A stretch of DNA of 64,000 bases from Gammaproteobacteria bacterium. Lineage in GTDB: Bacteria; Pseudomonadota; Gammaproteobacteria; Steroidobacterales; Steroidobacteraceae. A program made the position numbers and the translations under genes. Within the stretch, counting starts at the first letter, position 1; each line of letters begins with the position of its first letter. The notes below the pieces were generated by a model, which had not been told where the DNA came from, did no database searches, and worked only from the letters and a program-made list of their open reading frames with translations. Positions 15,958 to 24,733 of this stretch are shown one piece after another. The stretch spans positions 1 through 64,000 of the forward strand of contig JANYFY010000026.1 of NCBI GenBank assembly GCA_025359565.1. Reading direction: 5' to 3'.

Positions 15958-16698
15958 CTAGTGCCTTGAAACTGCGAGCGCGTGGACTTGGCGTTGAGGG
16001 TGAAGCCCGCATTCGCGTGATTCAGCCCGTTCCCATCCCCAGCGGCCTGAGCGTTCATCTTCCCCGGAGGGGACGGCGTGCGTGCAGGGAGCGCAGCCAA
16101 TGCTGGGAAAGCCTTTATCGTGCAGACTATTGTACGGAAGAGCTTTTTTGGCAATGTAGTCGGTGATTTCCTTTTTGCTCCAATCGAGCAACGGACTAAT
16201 TTTGTGTAGCCCGTATTCACCATCCCATTCCACAGGAGATGCAAACCCACGGCTCGGGGATTGATCGCGGCGAATACCGGTCACCCAGGCATCATGTCCA
16301 AAAATCGCACGCCGAAAAGGTTCGACTTTGCGAATCGAACAGCAGCTACGGCGTTGCTCTAGGCCTTCGCGAAATCCGTTTATTCCGTTTTCGGCCACCC
16401 AGCCTTCTAGTTGCGGCGTTTCGGGGTAATAAATCCGGAGCGCCCGGCCGTAGTGTTCTTGTAAGCGCCCCATAAGTTCGTAAGTCTCCGGATAGAGGCG
16501 TCCCGTATCAATACTGAAAATCTCAATTTGCGGCACGGCAGTCCAGATAAGATCAGTCAGGACGATGGATTCTAACCCTAAGCTATTGGCATAACAGACA
16601 TTTTTGTAGTGAGCTACCGCTTCGCGAAGTTGCCCAATGCTGGTTTCGGCGCGCTCGCGTAGGGTTTTAGAGAGTTCGGATAGCTGACCGTTAGACAT
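15958..16698 (-). CDS. cysH: Adenylyl-/phosphoadenylyl-sulfate reductase
   Basis: A 246-residue thioredoxin-dependent sulfonucleotide reductase. It has SIDTGRLYPET (nucleotide site), RRSCCSIRKVEP and GCAPCT: the paired Cys-Cys...Cys-x2-Cys that binds a 4Fe-4S cluster in APS-type reductases. ECGLH near the end carries the catalytic Cys. APS is therefore the likely substrate rather than PAPS. After ECGLH the frame continues for 13 unusual residues (PQRQVHALAVSRH) before TAG, a small tail not typical of the family. Divergent from cysB, 126 bp apart. Confidence 0.95.
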   Translation of the reverse strand: MSNGQLSELSKTLRERAETSIGQLREAVAHYKNVCYANSLGLESIVLTDLIWTAVPQIEIFSIDTGRLYPETYELMGRLQEHYGRALRIYYPETPQLEGWVAENGINGFREGLEQRRSCCSIRKVEPFRRAIFGHDAWVTGIRRDQSPSRGFASPVEWDGEYGLHKISPLLDWSKKEITDYIAKKALPYNSLHDKGFPSIGCAPCTHAVPSGEDERSGRWGWERAESRECGLHPQRQVHALAVSRH

Positions 16699-16738
16699 AC
16701 GCTACTATAAAATCCGCCTGGCTACTAGAAAACGAACT

Positions 16739-16754
16739 TGTGCTTATGAGCACA
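16739..16754. promoter_or_regulatory. Hyphenated palindrome between cysH and cysB
   Basis: The sequence TGTGCT-TATG-AGCACA forms a perfect 6-bp inverted repeat with a 4-bp centre, between the divergent cysH and cysB starts. LysR-type regulators bind such dyads, so CysB autoregulation or cysH control is a reasonable guess. No defined CysB consensus could be matched with confidence. Confidence 0.4.
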
Positions 16755-16824
16755 TACAATTTTGTGATGTCTCGCTCTTAAGGGGTTTGGGCATTGATCG
16801 CCATAAACTTATATCCTAGGCCCA

Positions 16825-17808
16825 ATGAAATTCCAGCAACTACGCTATTTAGTGGCCGTACACGAAAACGGCTTGAATATCACGGCGGCTGCGCGCCAAT
16901 TGCACACCTCACAGCCAGGGGTGAGTCGTCAACTCAAAATGTTAGAAGAGGAGCTTGGATTCCAATTGTTTGAGCGCGAGGGTCGCGCCCTTACTCGTAC
17001 CACGGCTGCGGGTACAGAAATTATTGCGCGAGCGACCAATATCTTGCGCGAGATGCAGAATATTCGGCGCACTTCGGCGGAGTTACGTAAGGCCGATGGG
17101 GGATCGTTGTCGATTGCGACGACTCATACTCAGGCCCGTTATGTACTGCCCCAGGTCATTCGCGCTTTTCGTATCCAGTATCCCAAGGTCCGTCTACATT
17201 TGCATCAGGGTACGTCGGAACAGATCGCTGAAATGGTAGCCAAGGATCGGGTTGATTTCGCCATAGCCACGGGATCCGAAGAATTATTTCCTCAATTGGT
17301 GCGTTTGCCGGTGTACCGCTGGCATCGTGCAGTGGTAGTGCCGCACGGCCATCCTTTAGTCACAGCCGGCAAATTAACATTAAAAAAATTAGCGGAATAT
17401 CCGATCGTGACTTACGTGTTTAGCTTCGCAGGGAGGTCATCGCTTCCGGCCTTGTTCGAAACCGCGGGGCTATCGCTTGACGTTGCCTTGACTGCACGTG
17501 ACTCGGATATCATAAAAACGTATGTGCGCTTAGGGCTGGGCGTCGGCATATTGGCGCGCTTGGCGGTCGATCCGCTGATTGATTCTGACCTCGTGGTGCT
17601 AGATGCAGCGCATCTATTTGAGGGACACACAACGTGGATTGGATTTCGTCGCAGTGCGTTGTTACGGGTTTATATGTATGAGTTTATAGAGCTGCTAGCA
17701 CCGCATTTGCCACGCAAGTTAGTGCGCGAGACTGAAAAAGTACAAACAGCAGAAGAAGTTAATCGAGTTTTGGGTGAATTGCGTGTTCCGCTGCGCGATA
17801 GTCCTTAA
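16825..17808 (+). CDS. cysB: LysR-type regulator CysB/Cbl
   Basis: A 327-residue LysR regulator matching the length of CysB (324). N-terminal winged helix: MKFQQLRYLVAVHENGLNITAAARQLHTSQPGVSRQ, where 'HTSQPGVSRQ' is the CysB-type recognition helix, followed by LEEELGFQLFEREGR. The effector domain includes TTHTQARYVLP and HQGTSEQIAEMVAKDRVDFAIATG, the ligand pocket for N-acetylserine/sulfate in known CysB. It activates sulfur assimilation genes and here is divergent from cysH and followed by cysA. Confidence 0.93.
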   Translation: MKFQQLRYLVAVHENGLNITAAARQLHTSQPGVSRQLKMLEEELGFQLFEREGRALTRTTAAGTEIIARATNILREMQNIRRTSAELRKADGGSLSIATTHTQARYVLPQVIRAFRIQYPKVRLHLHQGTSEQIAEMVAKDRVDFAIATGSEELFPQLVRLPVYRWHRAVVVPHGHPLVTAGKLTLKKLAEYPIVTYVFSFAGRSSLPALFETAGLSLDVALTARDSDIIKTYVRLGLGVGILARLAVDPLIDSDLVVLDAAHLFEGHTTWIGFRRSALLRVYMYEFIELLAPHLPRKLVRETEKVQTAEEVNRVLGELRVPLRDSP

Positions 17809-17873
17809 GGTGCAATGATTTTGCTCAAATTAGGAAATTTTGTGGTAGTGGAAAAAACACGTGGAGATAAGGC

Positions 17874-18932
17874 ATGAGCATCGCTTTGCGCGAAGTGTCC
17901 AAACGCTACGGCGAGTTTGCTGCTGTCGATGGAATTAATTTAGATGTACCTACAGGTGCCTTGATTGCGTTATTGGGTCCCTCAGGTTGCGGCAAGACTA
18001 CTATATTGCGGATTATCGCAGGATTGGAAACGCCGGATCGAGGCCAAGTATTATTCGATGATCAAGATGCGACTCTTTGGCCGATTCGCGCTCGCAAAGT
18101 GGGCTTTGTATTTCAGCACTACGCATTGTTTCGTCATATGACAGTATTTGAGAATGTTGCGTTTGGCCTTAAAGTAAAGCCGCGGCGCGAACGTCGTACG
18201 TTAAAAGATATCCAGCGAAAAGTGGGGTCATTATTGGAATTGGTGCAATTAGAATGGGCGGGCGATCGCTTCCCGGCGCAACTATCGGGGGGTCAGCGCC
18301 AGCGCGTGGCCTTGGCGCGTGCGTTGGCGGTTGATCCTGAGGTGTTATTGTTAGATGAGCCATTCGGCGCGCTCGATACTCAGGTGCGCCACGAACTGCG
18401 ACGATGGTTGCGTCGCTTACACGATGAATTGCACTTCACTAGTATCTTCGTGACACATGATCAACAGGAAGCTATTGAAGTGGCCGATACCATTGTGATT
18501 TTGAATCGGGGTCGAATCGAGCAAGCAGGGGTGCCGGGCGATGTTTACGATGAGCCGACTTCGGCGTTCGTGCATCGATTTCTTGGACAAGTTAATGAAT
18601 TGCCAGTTCGACTTCAAAAGGGTCGGGCTTTCTTGGGGCCAATAGATATTTCTGCGGATCCCGAGGCGTTAAGTGAACGAGCCGTGATTGCACTTATTCG
18701 ACCGCATGAGATTGAAATTGGCGGGGATGCAGCGGGTTGGTCGTCTAAGGTAATGGCAGTGCGCGTAATTGGACCGATTGTAAGGTTGGAATTGGTCCCT
18801 GAGGGCCGGGCGGCGCATGAGCGGCTTGAGGCGGAAATCAGTCGCGAGCGTTTTGAGGCCGAGCGATTCGTTGTCGGTCAGCGCGTCACTTTGCGTTTTC
18901 GTCGCTGGCAAATTTATGCAGCGGGAGCGTAG
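17874..18932 (+). CDS. cysA: Sulfate/thiosulfate ABC transporter ATPase
   Basis: A 352-residue ABC ATPase of the CysA/MOI type. Walker [11 protein letters not shown]-loop [17 protein letters not shown], signature [15 protein letters not shown], Walker [14 protein letters not shown]-loop [13 protein letters not shown], and a C-terminal TOBE-like regulatory domain ([10 protein letters not shown]). CysA normally energises import of sulfate through CysT/CysW with a periplasmic binding protein. None of those genes follows here, so the ATPase is an orphan within this window. Preceded by cysB and by GTGGAG as ribosome site. Confidence 0.88.
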   Translation: MSIALREVSKRYGEFAAVDGINLDVPTGALIALLGPSGCGKTTILRIIAGLETPDRGQVLFDDQDATLWPIRARKVGFVFQHYALFRHMTVFENVAFGLKVKPRRERRTLKDIQRKVGSLLELVQLEWAGDRFPAQLSGGQRQRVALARALAVDPEVLLLDEPFGALDTQVRHELRRWLRRLHDELHFTSIFVTHDQQEAIEVADTIVILNRGRIEQAGVPGDVYDEPTSAFVHRFLGQVNELPVRLQKGRAFLGPIDISADPEALSERAVIALIRPHEIEIGGDAAGWSSKVMAVRVIGPIVRLELVPEGRAAHERLEAEISRERFEAERFVVGQRVTLRFRRWQIYAAGA

Positions 18933-18960
18933 GGCCGTGGGGAACCGACGTGGGTTGTGG

Positions 18961-18981
18961 TGGGGCGTTTGTTGCGCCCTA
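18961..18981 (+). other. Stem-loop after cysA
   Basis: TGGGGCG and CGCCCTA can pair (7 bp with one G-T) around TTTGTTG, about 30 nt after the cysA stop. There is no U-run, so it is not a classic intrinsic terminator. It could stabilise the transcript end. The rest of 18982-19065 shows nothing recognisable. Confidence 0.35.
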
Positions 18982-19065
18982 CGATAATGTAAAACTCTTG
19001 CACCTTCCAAACAGCGCAATGGCATTCACCGAAGCGCAGCTCCATGACTTCATTGACCTTGCCGC

Positions 19066-20358
19066 CTACGCGGGGTCACTTCTGCCGTAGTGAGTCGGGG
19101 GTTTAACATGACGCGTCCTATAGATGGCTATTAAAGCGATCGCGGCAGCAAGCGACAGCCACGCGCCTGGTATGGCGCGGTTGTTGGTCGCATGGATCAA
19201 ATAGGTAACGATGGCGGGGGTGGATCCACCCACGGTAGTTGCAAGACTGTAGGCTAGCGAGAAACCGGCCGTACGCACAGCGGCCGGCACCATTTCGGTC
19301 AAATGGACCACCATCGCGCCGTTATAGCCCGCGAAGATAAACGATATCCATAGTTCGACGCAGAGTAATTTGTTGAAGGTGGGTGATTGCACTAGCCAGT
19401 GCATCGCGGGATACGCGGTCAGGAGGGCGAGAGTTGCAAAAATCACAAGTAACGGTCGTCGGCCAATCCGGTCCGATAGCGTTCCCATTACCGGCAACCA
19501 AAAGAGGTTTGATAAACCCACACAAAGTGTGACCAACAATGCATCGCTTTGCCCAAGCTTCAAAACTTCTTTGCCGAAGGTAGGCGTATAGGCGGTGATC
19601 GTGTAGAACGAAACGCTCGTCATCAATACCATCGCGACGCCGCCGACCACAATGCGCCAGTGAGTAAGCAGGCTTGTGTAGATTTCAGAGGGTGTGGGGT
19701 GGTGTTGTCGCGCTGTAAATTCTTCGGTTTCCTGCAAGGTACGGCGAATCATGTAAATAAATGGGATAATCAAACAGCCAACAATCAAGGGGATACGCCA
19801 GCCCCACGATTGTAGGTCCTCGGGCGTCATTAGATGCGCCAAGCTGTAGCCGATTACGCCTGCGAATACTACTGCGACCTGTTGGCTAGCGGATTGCCAT
19901 GACACGTAAAAACCTTTGTGGCCCGGAGTTGCAATTTCGGACAGGTAGACTGAAACACCCCCTAATTCGACGCCCGCCGAAAATCCCTGGCACAATCGGC
20001 CGAGCACCACTACGAGGGGGGCAAATAGCCCAATGGACTCATAGCCCGGCACCAAAGCAATGCTTAACGTACCGACCGACATCAATGCCAGCGTCACCAG
20101 CAACCCTTTGCGGCGGCCGACATGGTCAATATAGGCACCGAGGAAAATCGCCCCTAGGGGACGGATCATGAATCCCACCGCGAAGGTCACCATGGAGAAC
20201 ATGAGCGATGCGAATTCGCTCTTGGACGGAAAATAGGCTCGACCGATCGCTGCCGAGAAATATCCGAAGACCATGAAGTCATACATTTCCAGGAAATTCC
20301 CACTGGAAACTCGCAATACGGCGTTAATCTTCGCCCAGCGATGCTGTGGCGCTAACAT
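19066..20358 (-). CDS. MFS metabolite:H+ symporter (citrate/proline-betaine type)
   Basis: A 430-residue, roughly 12-helix major facilitator of the metabolite:H+ symporter family. The N-terminus SSGNFLEMYDFMVFGYFSAAI, the loop GAYIDHVGRRKGLLVTL and GRLCQGFSAGVELGG are diagnostic. Close relatives carry citrate, tricarballylate, alpha-ketoglutarate, proline or betaine. The FLEMYDF start resembles citrate-type carriers more than ProP. Divergent from the two-component system at 20515, 156 bp apart, so the sensor may control it, as in other carboxylate-uptake loci, but nothing in the sequence proves that. Confidence 0.85.
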   Translation of the reverse strand: MLAPQHRWAKINAVLRVSSGNFLEMYDFMVFGYFSAAIGRAYFPSKSEFASLMFSMVTFAVGFMIRPLGAIFLGAYIDHVGRRKGLLVTLALMSVGTLSIALVPGYESIGLFAPLVVVLGRLCQGFSAGVELGGVSVYLSEIATPGHKGFYVSWQSASQQVAVVFAGVIGYSLAHLMTPEDLQSWGWRIPLIVGCLIIPFIYMIRRTLQETEEFTARQHHPTPSEIYTSLLTHWRIVVGGVAMVLMTSVSFYTITAYTPTFGKEVLKLGQSDALLVTLCVGLSNLFWLPVMGTLSDRIGRRPLLVIFATLALLTAYPAMHWLVQSPTFNKLLCVELWISFIFAGYNGAMVVHLTEMVPAAVRTAGFSLAYSLATTVGGSTPAIVTYLIHATNNRAIPGAWLSLAAAIALIAIYRTRHVKPPTHYGRSDPA

Positions 20359-20514
20359 TCTTAAGGTCCCCCCCGTCTGTATCGGGCTGAGCTTAAAGGG
20401 TATTTACTCTGCCGTCATTTAGTTTGCATTCAGGCTGAAGCGATAACTTATCGAAAGGGTGGTCGGGCGCTGATAAGATGTCAGCGCTGCAAACAATTAG
20501 AAAAGGGTGCCAAT

Positions 20515-21180
20515 ACGAAAATACTTATCGTAGAAGATCAACGTGGGATAGGCTCCTTTCTCAAGCAGGCGCTGATTGAACGATCCTACGCAGCTACTTG
20601 GGTGCGCTCCTGTCACGAGGCGCGCGATGCGCTCTGTGAATCGATGCACGATGCGATCATCCTGGATTTAGGGTTACCCGATGGCGATGGCCTAGATTTA
20701 CTAAAACAATGGCGCAAAGCAGGCTTCAATGAGCCAGTGTTAATTTTGACTGCGCGCGATGCGGTTGAAGACCGGATCAAGGGCTTGGACCTTGGAGCGG
20801 ACGACTATCTTTCTAAGCCATTTAGTATTGAGGAGCTAATGGCGCGTATTCGCTCGTTGTTGCGACGCCAATCGGCTGTCAAAGAGGCCATATTTGAGCA
20901 TCGTGGTATCAAGCTTGATCTGGTTGCTCACACGGTGCACGTGGCGGGCGATCTGATTGATCTGACCAGTCGGGAATTCGCGTTGCTAGAGATTTTCATG
21001 CAAAACGTCGGCAGAATTCTTACCCGCAAATTAATTTGCGAGAAATGCTGGTCGTCACACTGTGACAATGAAGCCAATTTATTAGATGTGTACATGAGCC
21101 GGTTGCGGTCGAAATTTGAGCTCGTACCTGGACCGCCTTTGTTCAAAACACTACGCGGCGTCGGCTACCAACTGTTGTGA
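20515..21180 (+). CDS. OmpR-family response regulator with an apparent ACG start
   Basis: Receiver plus winged-helix regulator of 221 residues. The receiver begins TKILIVEDQ: acidic pair E7-D8, phospho-acceptor D51 in ILDLGLPDGDG, Thr in LILTARDA, Lys in DDYLSKPFS. The C-terminal OmpR/PhoB DNA-binding domain follows. A canonical start appears only at GTG 20602, which would delete beta-strand 1 and the acidic pocket. Upstream in the frame there is no ATG, GTG or TTG. Codon 20515-20517 is ACG exactly where family members have ATG, with AAGGG 7 nt before it. I take ACG as the start; a sequencing error or mutation is the alternative. The kinase gene overlaps by GTGA. Confidence 0.85.
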   Translation, partial: TKILIVEDQRGIGSFLKQALIERSYAATWVRSCHEARDALCESMHDAIILDLGLPDGDGLDLLKQWRKAGFNEPVLILTARDAVEDRIKGLDLGADDYLSKPFSIEELMARIRSLLRRQSAVKEAIFEHRGIKLDLVAHTVHVAGDLIDLTSREFALLEIFMQNVGRILTRKLICEKCWSSHCDNEANLLDVYMSRLRSKFELVPGPPLFKTLRGVGYQLL

Positions 21181-22556
21181 AGTCAATAGGTGCGCGGTTG
21201 GCGTTATGGTATGCCGGGGCGGCGACCGCGACTTCAGCGCTGTTATTTGTGGGCGGCTACTACCTGCTGCAAAATCATTTGGTCAACGGGCTCGATTTGC
21301 TTAACGAGGCACAGTTTGCGCAAATTCGCGCGCATTTAGGTAACGACTACGGCGCCTTGAACTCGCGGCTTATTGAGGCCAGGATTCGCGAGACTACGGA
21401 TTATGCTTCAGTGTTGTTTTTTATCACTATTGATGATCGAAGGGGTCCTGTTCGACCAATATTTTACTCCACGAATTTACGCGGACTGCCAATTCCGGAC
21501 GTCGTAGGTCAGCATAAATTCAAGGCTTTTTTGCCCGGTATTGGCGAATTGCGGGTTGGAGAATATATTCTCGGTCCCTTCGATGTAACCGTGGCAACAC
21601 CGCTTGCTAGCGTGCGCGAAGCTATGAGCGATTACGGTGAGATTTCGCTCTGGTTGCTAGTGGTCATGGTTGCATTTAGTGTCGCTATCGGTCGGGGTTT
21701 AAGTCGCCTCGCGTTGCGACCCGTGCGCCTCATTCGAGAAACGGCTAACCACATCAGCTCCGATAATCTCAGTGAGCGAATCGCCGTGTCGCAAGTACGC
21801 GATGAGATCTCCGAACTTGCGTTGCTGCTAAATCAAATGTTCGATCGCCTAGAGTCCTCCTTTCAGCAGATTCGGCGTTTCACCGCGGAAGTCTCGCATG
21901 AATTAAAGACGCCGCTGTCATTGATTAGGTTGCAGGCGGAGAAATTGTTGATGCAAGGTAATCTGGATACGGCCAACGAAGAATCCGTGCAGGTACAGTT
22001 GGAGGAGATGCTGCGTCTGAGCCAGATCATTGATGAGCTATTATTTTTATCGCGCGCTGAGACACGAGACCTGCGCCTTAATCGGACAGCGCATGATCCG
22101 CAAGTGCTGCTAGCCAATTTTGATCAAGACGCTCGAGTACTGGCGGAGCACCGTGGCTTACAATATTTATATTCGCACGAGGGGCGTGGATTTGTACTAG
22201 TCGAGCCTCGATGGCTGCGTCGGATATTACTAAATTTGCTTACCAATGCGTTGAATGTGTCGCCGTCTTGCGGAGTTATTACTCTACACTCAAGTGTCAA
22301 TGCGGGCGTTTGGCGAGTCGCGCTCAGTGATGTAGGGCCGGGCATAGCGCCGGAGTATCGCGAGCGAATTTTCGAACGTTTTTTTCGTTTAAGTAGGACT
22401 GACGGTATGGATGATGAGGGCAGTGGTCTCGGTTTAGCAATTTGTCGCAGTATTGTCGCGTTACATGACGGCAAGATTTGGGCCGAAACGGCGGAAGGCA
22501 ATACGGGGCTTCGCATCGTGTTTGAAATTCCAGCAGTAGCCGGTGGCGCCAATTGA
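21177..22556 (+). CDS. Sensor histidine kinase
   Basis: A 459-residue membrane kinase. TM1 lies at about 8-31, then a periplasmic sensor of about 120 residues, TM2 at about 158-174 and a HAMP linker. The H-box is FTAEVSHELKTPLSLIRLQAE. The N-box is LLNLLTNALN, and the G boxes are DVGPGIAPEYRERIFERFFR and GSGLGLAICRSI. It phosphorylates the regulator encoded upstream (GTG start overlaps its stop). The signal is unknown. The pair resembles heavy-metal/QseC-type systems in architecture, but no metal-binding motif stands out. Confidence 0.92.
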   Translation: MKSIGARLALWYAGAATATSALLFVGGYYLLQNHLVNGLDLLNEAQFAQIRAHLGNDYGALNSRLIEARIRETTDYASVLFFITIDDRRGPVRPIFYSTNLRGLPIPDVVGQHKFKAFLPGIGELRVGEYILGPFDVTVATPLASVREAMSDYGEISLWLLVVMVAFSVAIGRGLSRLALRPVRLIRETANHISSDNLSERIAVSQVRDEISELALLLNQMFDRLESSFQQIRRFTAEVSHELKTPLSLIRLQAEKLLMQGNLDTANEESVQVQLEEMLRLSQIIDELLFLSRAETRDLRLNRTAHDPQVLLANFDQDARVLAEHRGLQYLYSHEGRGFVLVEPRWLRRILLNLLTNALNVSPSCGVITLHSSVNAGVWRVALSDVGPGIAPEYRERIFERFFRLSRTDGMDDEGSGLGLAICRSIVALHDGKIWAETAEGNTGLRIVFEIPAVAGGAN

Positions 22557-22609
22557 TAGCGCCTGTTTTTCCGAGCTGCAAACTTGCACGGGTGCGGTAA
22601 GGATTACCA

Positions 22610-23524
22610 CTAGAGCGGTTGTATTGTTAAAACTTGATCCGCAAACATTGCGCGTACGCCGGCACTTGCGGTCACGATATCGATCGCGCGCCGTGGCGTG
22701 AGCGCCAGTGACGGGCCGTGCAACACATAATCGTGTGCGCGGTCCGAAATATCGACTTTGGAGAATCGCAACGCCAAGCCGCCGCGTTGGGATAGTTCTA
22801 CTAGCACCGCGTACAAGGTTCGCCCTTCAATAATGGTTAAAGTATCTTTAGCCACCCATTGCCAAAGGTCATCAGCCTTTTGATCTGACAAGCGTACGCC
22901 TTGGCCGCTATTATTCACCAGGGTTGCTTCATGTGCCGAAATGACTAGATCCGCAACTTGGGGCGTATGTACAGTCAATTGCCCCTGGCGAACCGCAATT
23001 TGCACACCAGAATCGTCAAGGGCCGCCACAAACTGGGTGCCTAGATGGTCAAGCGTTGCAAAGGGCGTAAAGAGGCGAAATAGAGTTTTGTGGGTCGCGG
23101 TATCTCCGGTTTCGACGTACAGATTGCCGCGTTCAAGCCGCATGTCACTCTTCGACGCGGCTACTAATACAGAGTGCGCGGCCAAGCGCATGATGACCCC
23201 ATCCAACCGCGCTAGACGCAGCTCTTGGTCACCACTCACTAATCGCTCGCCAACATGCAGCGTTCGCCCAGTCGTGCCGGACACAAGGGCTACTAAATTG
23301 TCCGAATGGGGTTGCAACACCCAAGCTCCTACTACCGACAATAGCACCGATGCCGCCAATGCTAACGAGATTCTCGTCATTCTTCGACGGCGCACCTCGC
23401 GACGCCAGGCGGTCAATGCCGATTGATAGACGGCAGCCGTCACTTCCGGCTTAGGCGCTGAGCGCGCACCGACTGTGCGCAATAGGTCTGCTACATCTTT
23501 TTCAATAGACTCGATCATCGTCAT
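22610..23524 (-). CDS. FecR-family anti-sigma regulator with C-terminal STN-like domain
   Basis: A 304-residue single-pass protein. A cytoplasmic N-terminus of about 45 residues is followed by RRRRMTR and one transmembrane helix (about 50-68). Then comes a periplasmic FecR domain (LVSGTTGRTLHVGERLVSGD...LERGNLYVETGD...FATLDHLGTQFVAAL...VRQGQLTV). The last 70 residues (RTLYAVLVELSQRGGLALRF...LTPRRAIDIVTASAGVRAMF) look like an STN domain, the signalling module normally at the N-terminus of TonB receptors. It overlaps the ECF sigma gene by 4 bp and should control it. No TonB-dependent receptor is adjacent. Confidence 0.82.
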   Translation of the reverse strand: MTMIESIEKDVADLLRTVGARSAPKPEVTAAVYQSALTAWRREVRRRRMTRISLALAASVLLSVVGAWVLQPHSDNLVALVSGTTGRTLHVGERLVSGDQELRLARLDGVIMRLAAHSVLVAASKSDMRLERGNLYVETGDTATHKTLFRLFTPFATLDHLGTQFVAALDDSGVQIAVRQGQLTVHTPQVADLVISAHEATLVNNSGQGVRLSDQKADDLWQWVAKDTLTIIEGRTLYAVLVELSQRGGLALRFSKVDISDRAHDYVLHGPSLALTPRRAIDIVTASAGVRAMFADQVLTIQPL

Positions 23525-24129
23525 CCCTCCGCGCTCAAAGAAGCTAAAGTAGCGTAGGCATCGCGAAACGCTGCACGGGCACGCTGTAAAATGGATTGGG
23601 TGGCAATCATCGATTGCCCCAACCGTTTGGCAATCTCCACTACCGAAAGATCATTCAAATAACGCAATTCAAGCGCGTCAGCATAGTGTGTGGGCAGCGC
23701 ATCGAGCGCTACATGCACGCGATCGCGCAAATCAGCTTCATGATGCTGAGCTTCAGGCTCAGTAGATTCGGGTGCCGCAAGGGTCTCTAATGCCGCCATA
23801 ACGGCAGGATCATCGTCAATGCGAGAAACCACCTCTAACCTACGTTTCTCGCGGCGCCAATAGTCGGCAAGTTCGTTACGCGTGATTTGACACAACCAAG
23901 TGAATAACGATGCTTCACCCCGGTAACTGCCTAGATGGCGAAACGCTTTATCCATTACCTGTTGGCAAATATCCTGTGCCAGATTCTCATCGCGCTGCAC
24001 GCGCAGCAAGGCAAAGCGAAATACTCGAGGAAAATAGGTTGAGAAAAATTGATCAAGTGCGGCCTTTTCACCACGCAAAAGCTTGTCCACTAATTCCCGA
24101 TCAGCGCCTTGATCAATGTTAACGGTCAT
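23521..24129 (-). CDS. ECF-type RNA polymerase sigma factor
   Basis: A 202-residue sigma factor with region 2 (FFSTYFPRVFRFALLRVQRDENLAQDICQQVMDKAF, SLFTWLCQITRNELADYWRREKR) and region 4 (LDALPTHYADALELRYLNDLSVVEIAKRLGQSMIATQSILQRARAAF). The linker of about 45 residues is acidic and longer than in minimal ECFs. Partner of the FecR protein downstream (ATGA overlap). Upstream it overlaps a small DMP19-like gene. It probably directs transcription of cell-surface genes outside this window. Confidence 0.92.
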   Translation of the reverse strand: MTVNIDQGADRELVDKLLRGEKAALDQFFSTYFPRVFRFALLRVQRDENLAQDICQQVMDKAFRHLGSYRGEASLFTWLCQITRNELADYWRREKRRLEVVSRIDDDPAVMAALETLAAPESTEPEAQHHEADLRDRVHVALDALPTHYADALELRYLNDLSVVEIAKRLGQSMIATQSILQRARAAFRDAYATLASLSAEG

Positions 24130-24518
24130 GGGTTTGAGGTTTGAAAGCCTGTTTCATCAATACAACACCGCGCTGCAAAACTCATCAAATATCCGTCAAT
24201 ATCTTCATCGGTGTTACAAATCTGATTTTCAATATTACGAATAACAGTTGTCGACCCGTTTTGTCTGTCGAGGACGGTTGCCGTATGCCGTGCCCCTATT
24301 GCGTCGAAAGCTTTTTTTGCTCTGTCTAACTGCGGTTGGTATTGGGTACCCAAATGACTGCGCAGGGATTTATTTTCGCAGGCCAACCAAAACTCGCAGG
24401 CAGTGAGTAAAATCTGTTCATTTTCAGTCAAGGGACCCGAATCCTCGGACTGCTGTTTACGGTGAAGGGCTCTAAGGATAAAAATCGAAATTCGCTCAAG
24501 TTCGCCTTGCTTGCTCAC
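24126..24518 (-). CDS. Hypothetical protein, DMP19/DUF4375-like
   Basis: A 130-residue soluble protein opening the ECF sigma operon. The middle (NEQILLTACEFWLACENKSLRSHLGTQYQPQLDRAKKAFDAIGARHTATVLDR) has the spacing of DMP19/DUF4375 domains, in which an acidic surface mimics DNA, but the match is weak. The GTG at 24518 has GAGGAG 7 nt upstream and is preferred over the TTG at 24572. It overlaps the sigma gene by ATGA, so it is co-translated with it. Function unknown; a modulator of sigma activity is a guess from position. Confidence 0.6.
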   Translation of the reverse strand: MSKQGELERISIFILRALHRKQQSEDSGPLTENEQILLTACEFWLACENKSLRSHLGTQYQPQLDRAKKAFDAIGARHTATVLDRQNGSTTVIRNIENQICNTDEDIDGYLMSFAARCCIDETGFQTSNP

Positions 24519-24733
24519 CTGTATCTCCTCACCTTGTCTGTTATTTGAGACGTTAGCGTGGGTCGAAATCAATCGAAATTTATCGGTGCATTTTTAACCA
24601 AGGAGCATGCTGTTTCTAACTGTATGTATTTGTTGAATTTATTCTAGGAAATAGCAGTTTGAGCGCGAGTCGATACTGCGCACTTTATCCCGACGACCTG
24701 GCATGATGCTAAATAATCGGGAGCATAAGATTA

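Noticed and set aside
15906-16250. 114-codon minus-strand frame overlapping the end of cysH
   Set aside because: It is out of phase with cysH and has no recognisable features. cysH is intact to TAG 15958.
19019-19090. Short plus-strand frame starting MAFTEAQLHDF
   Set aside because: Only 23 codons, overlapping the end of the MFS gene, and no Shine-Dalgarno. Treated as chance or a tiny relic.
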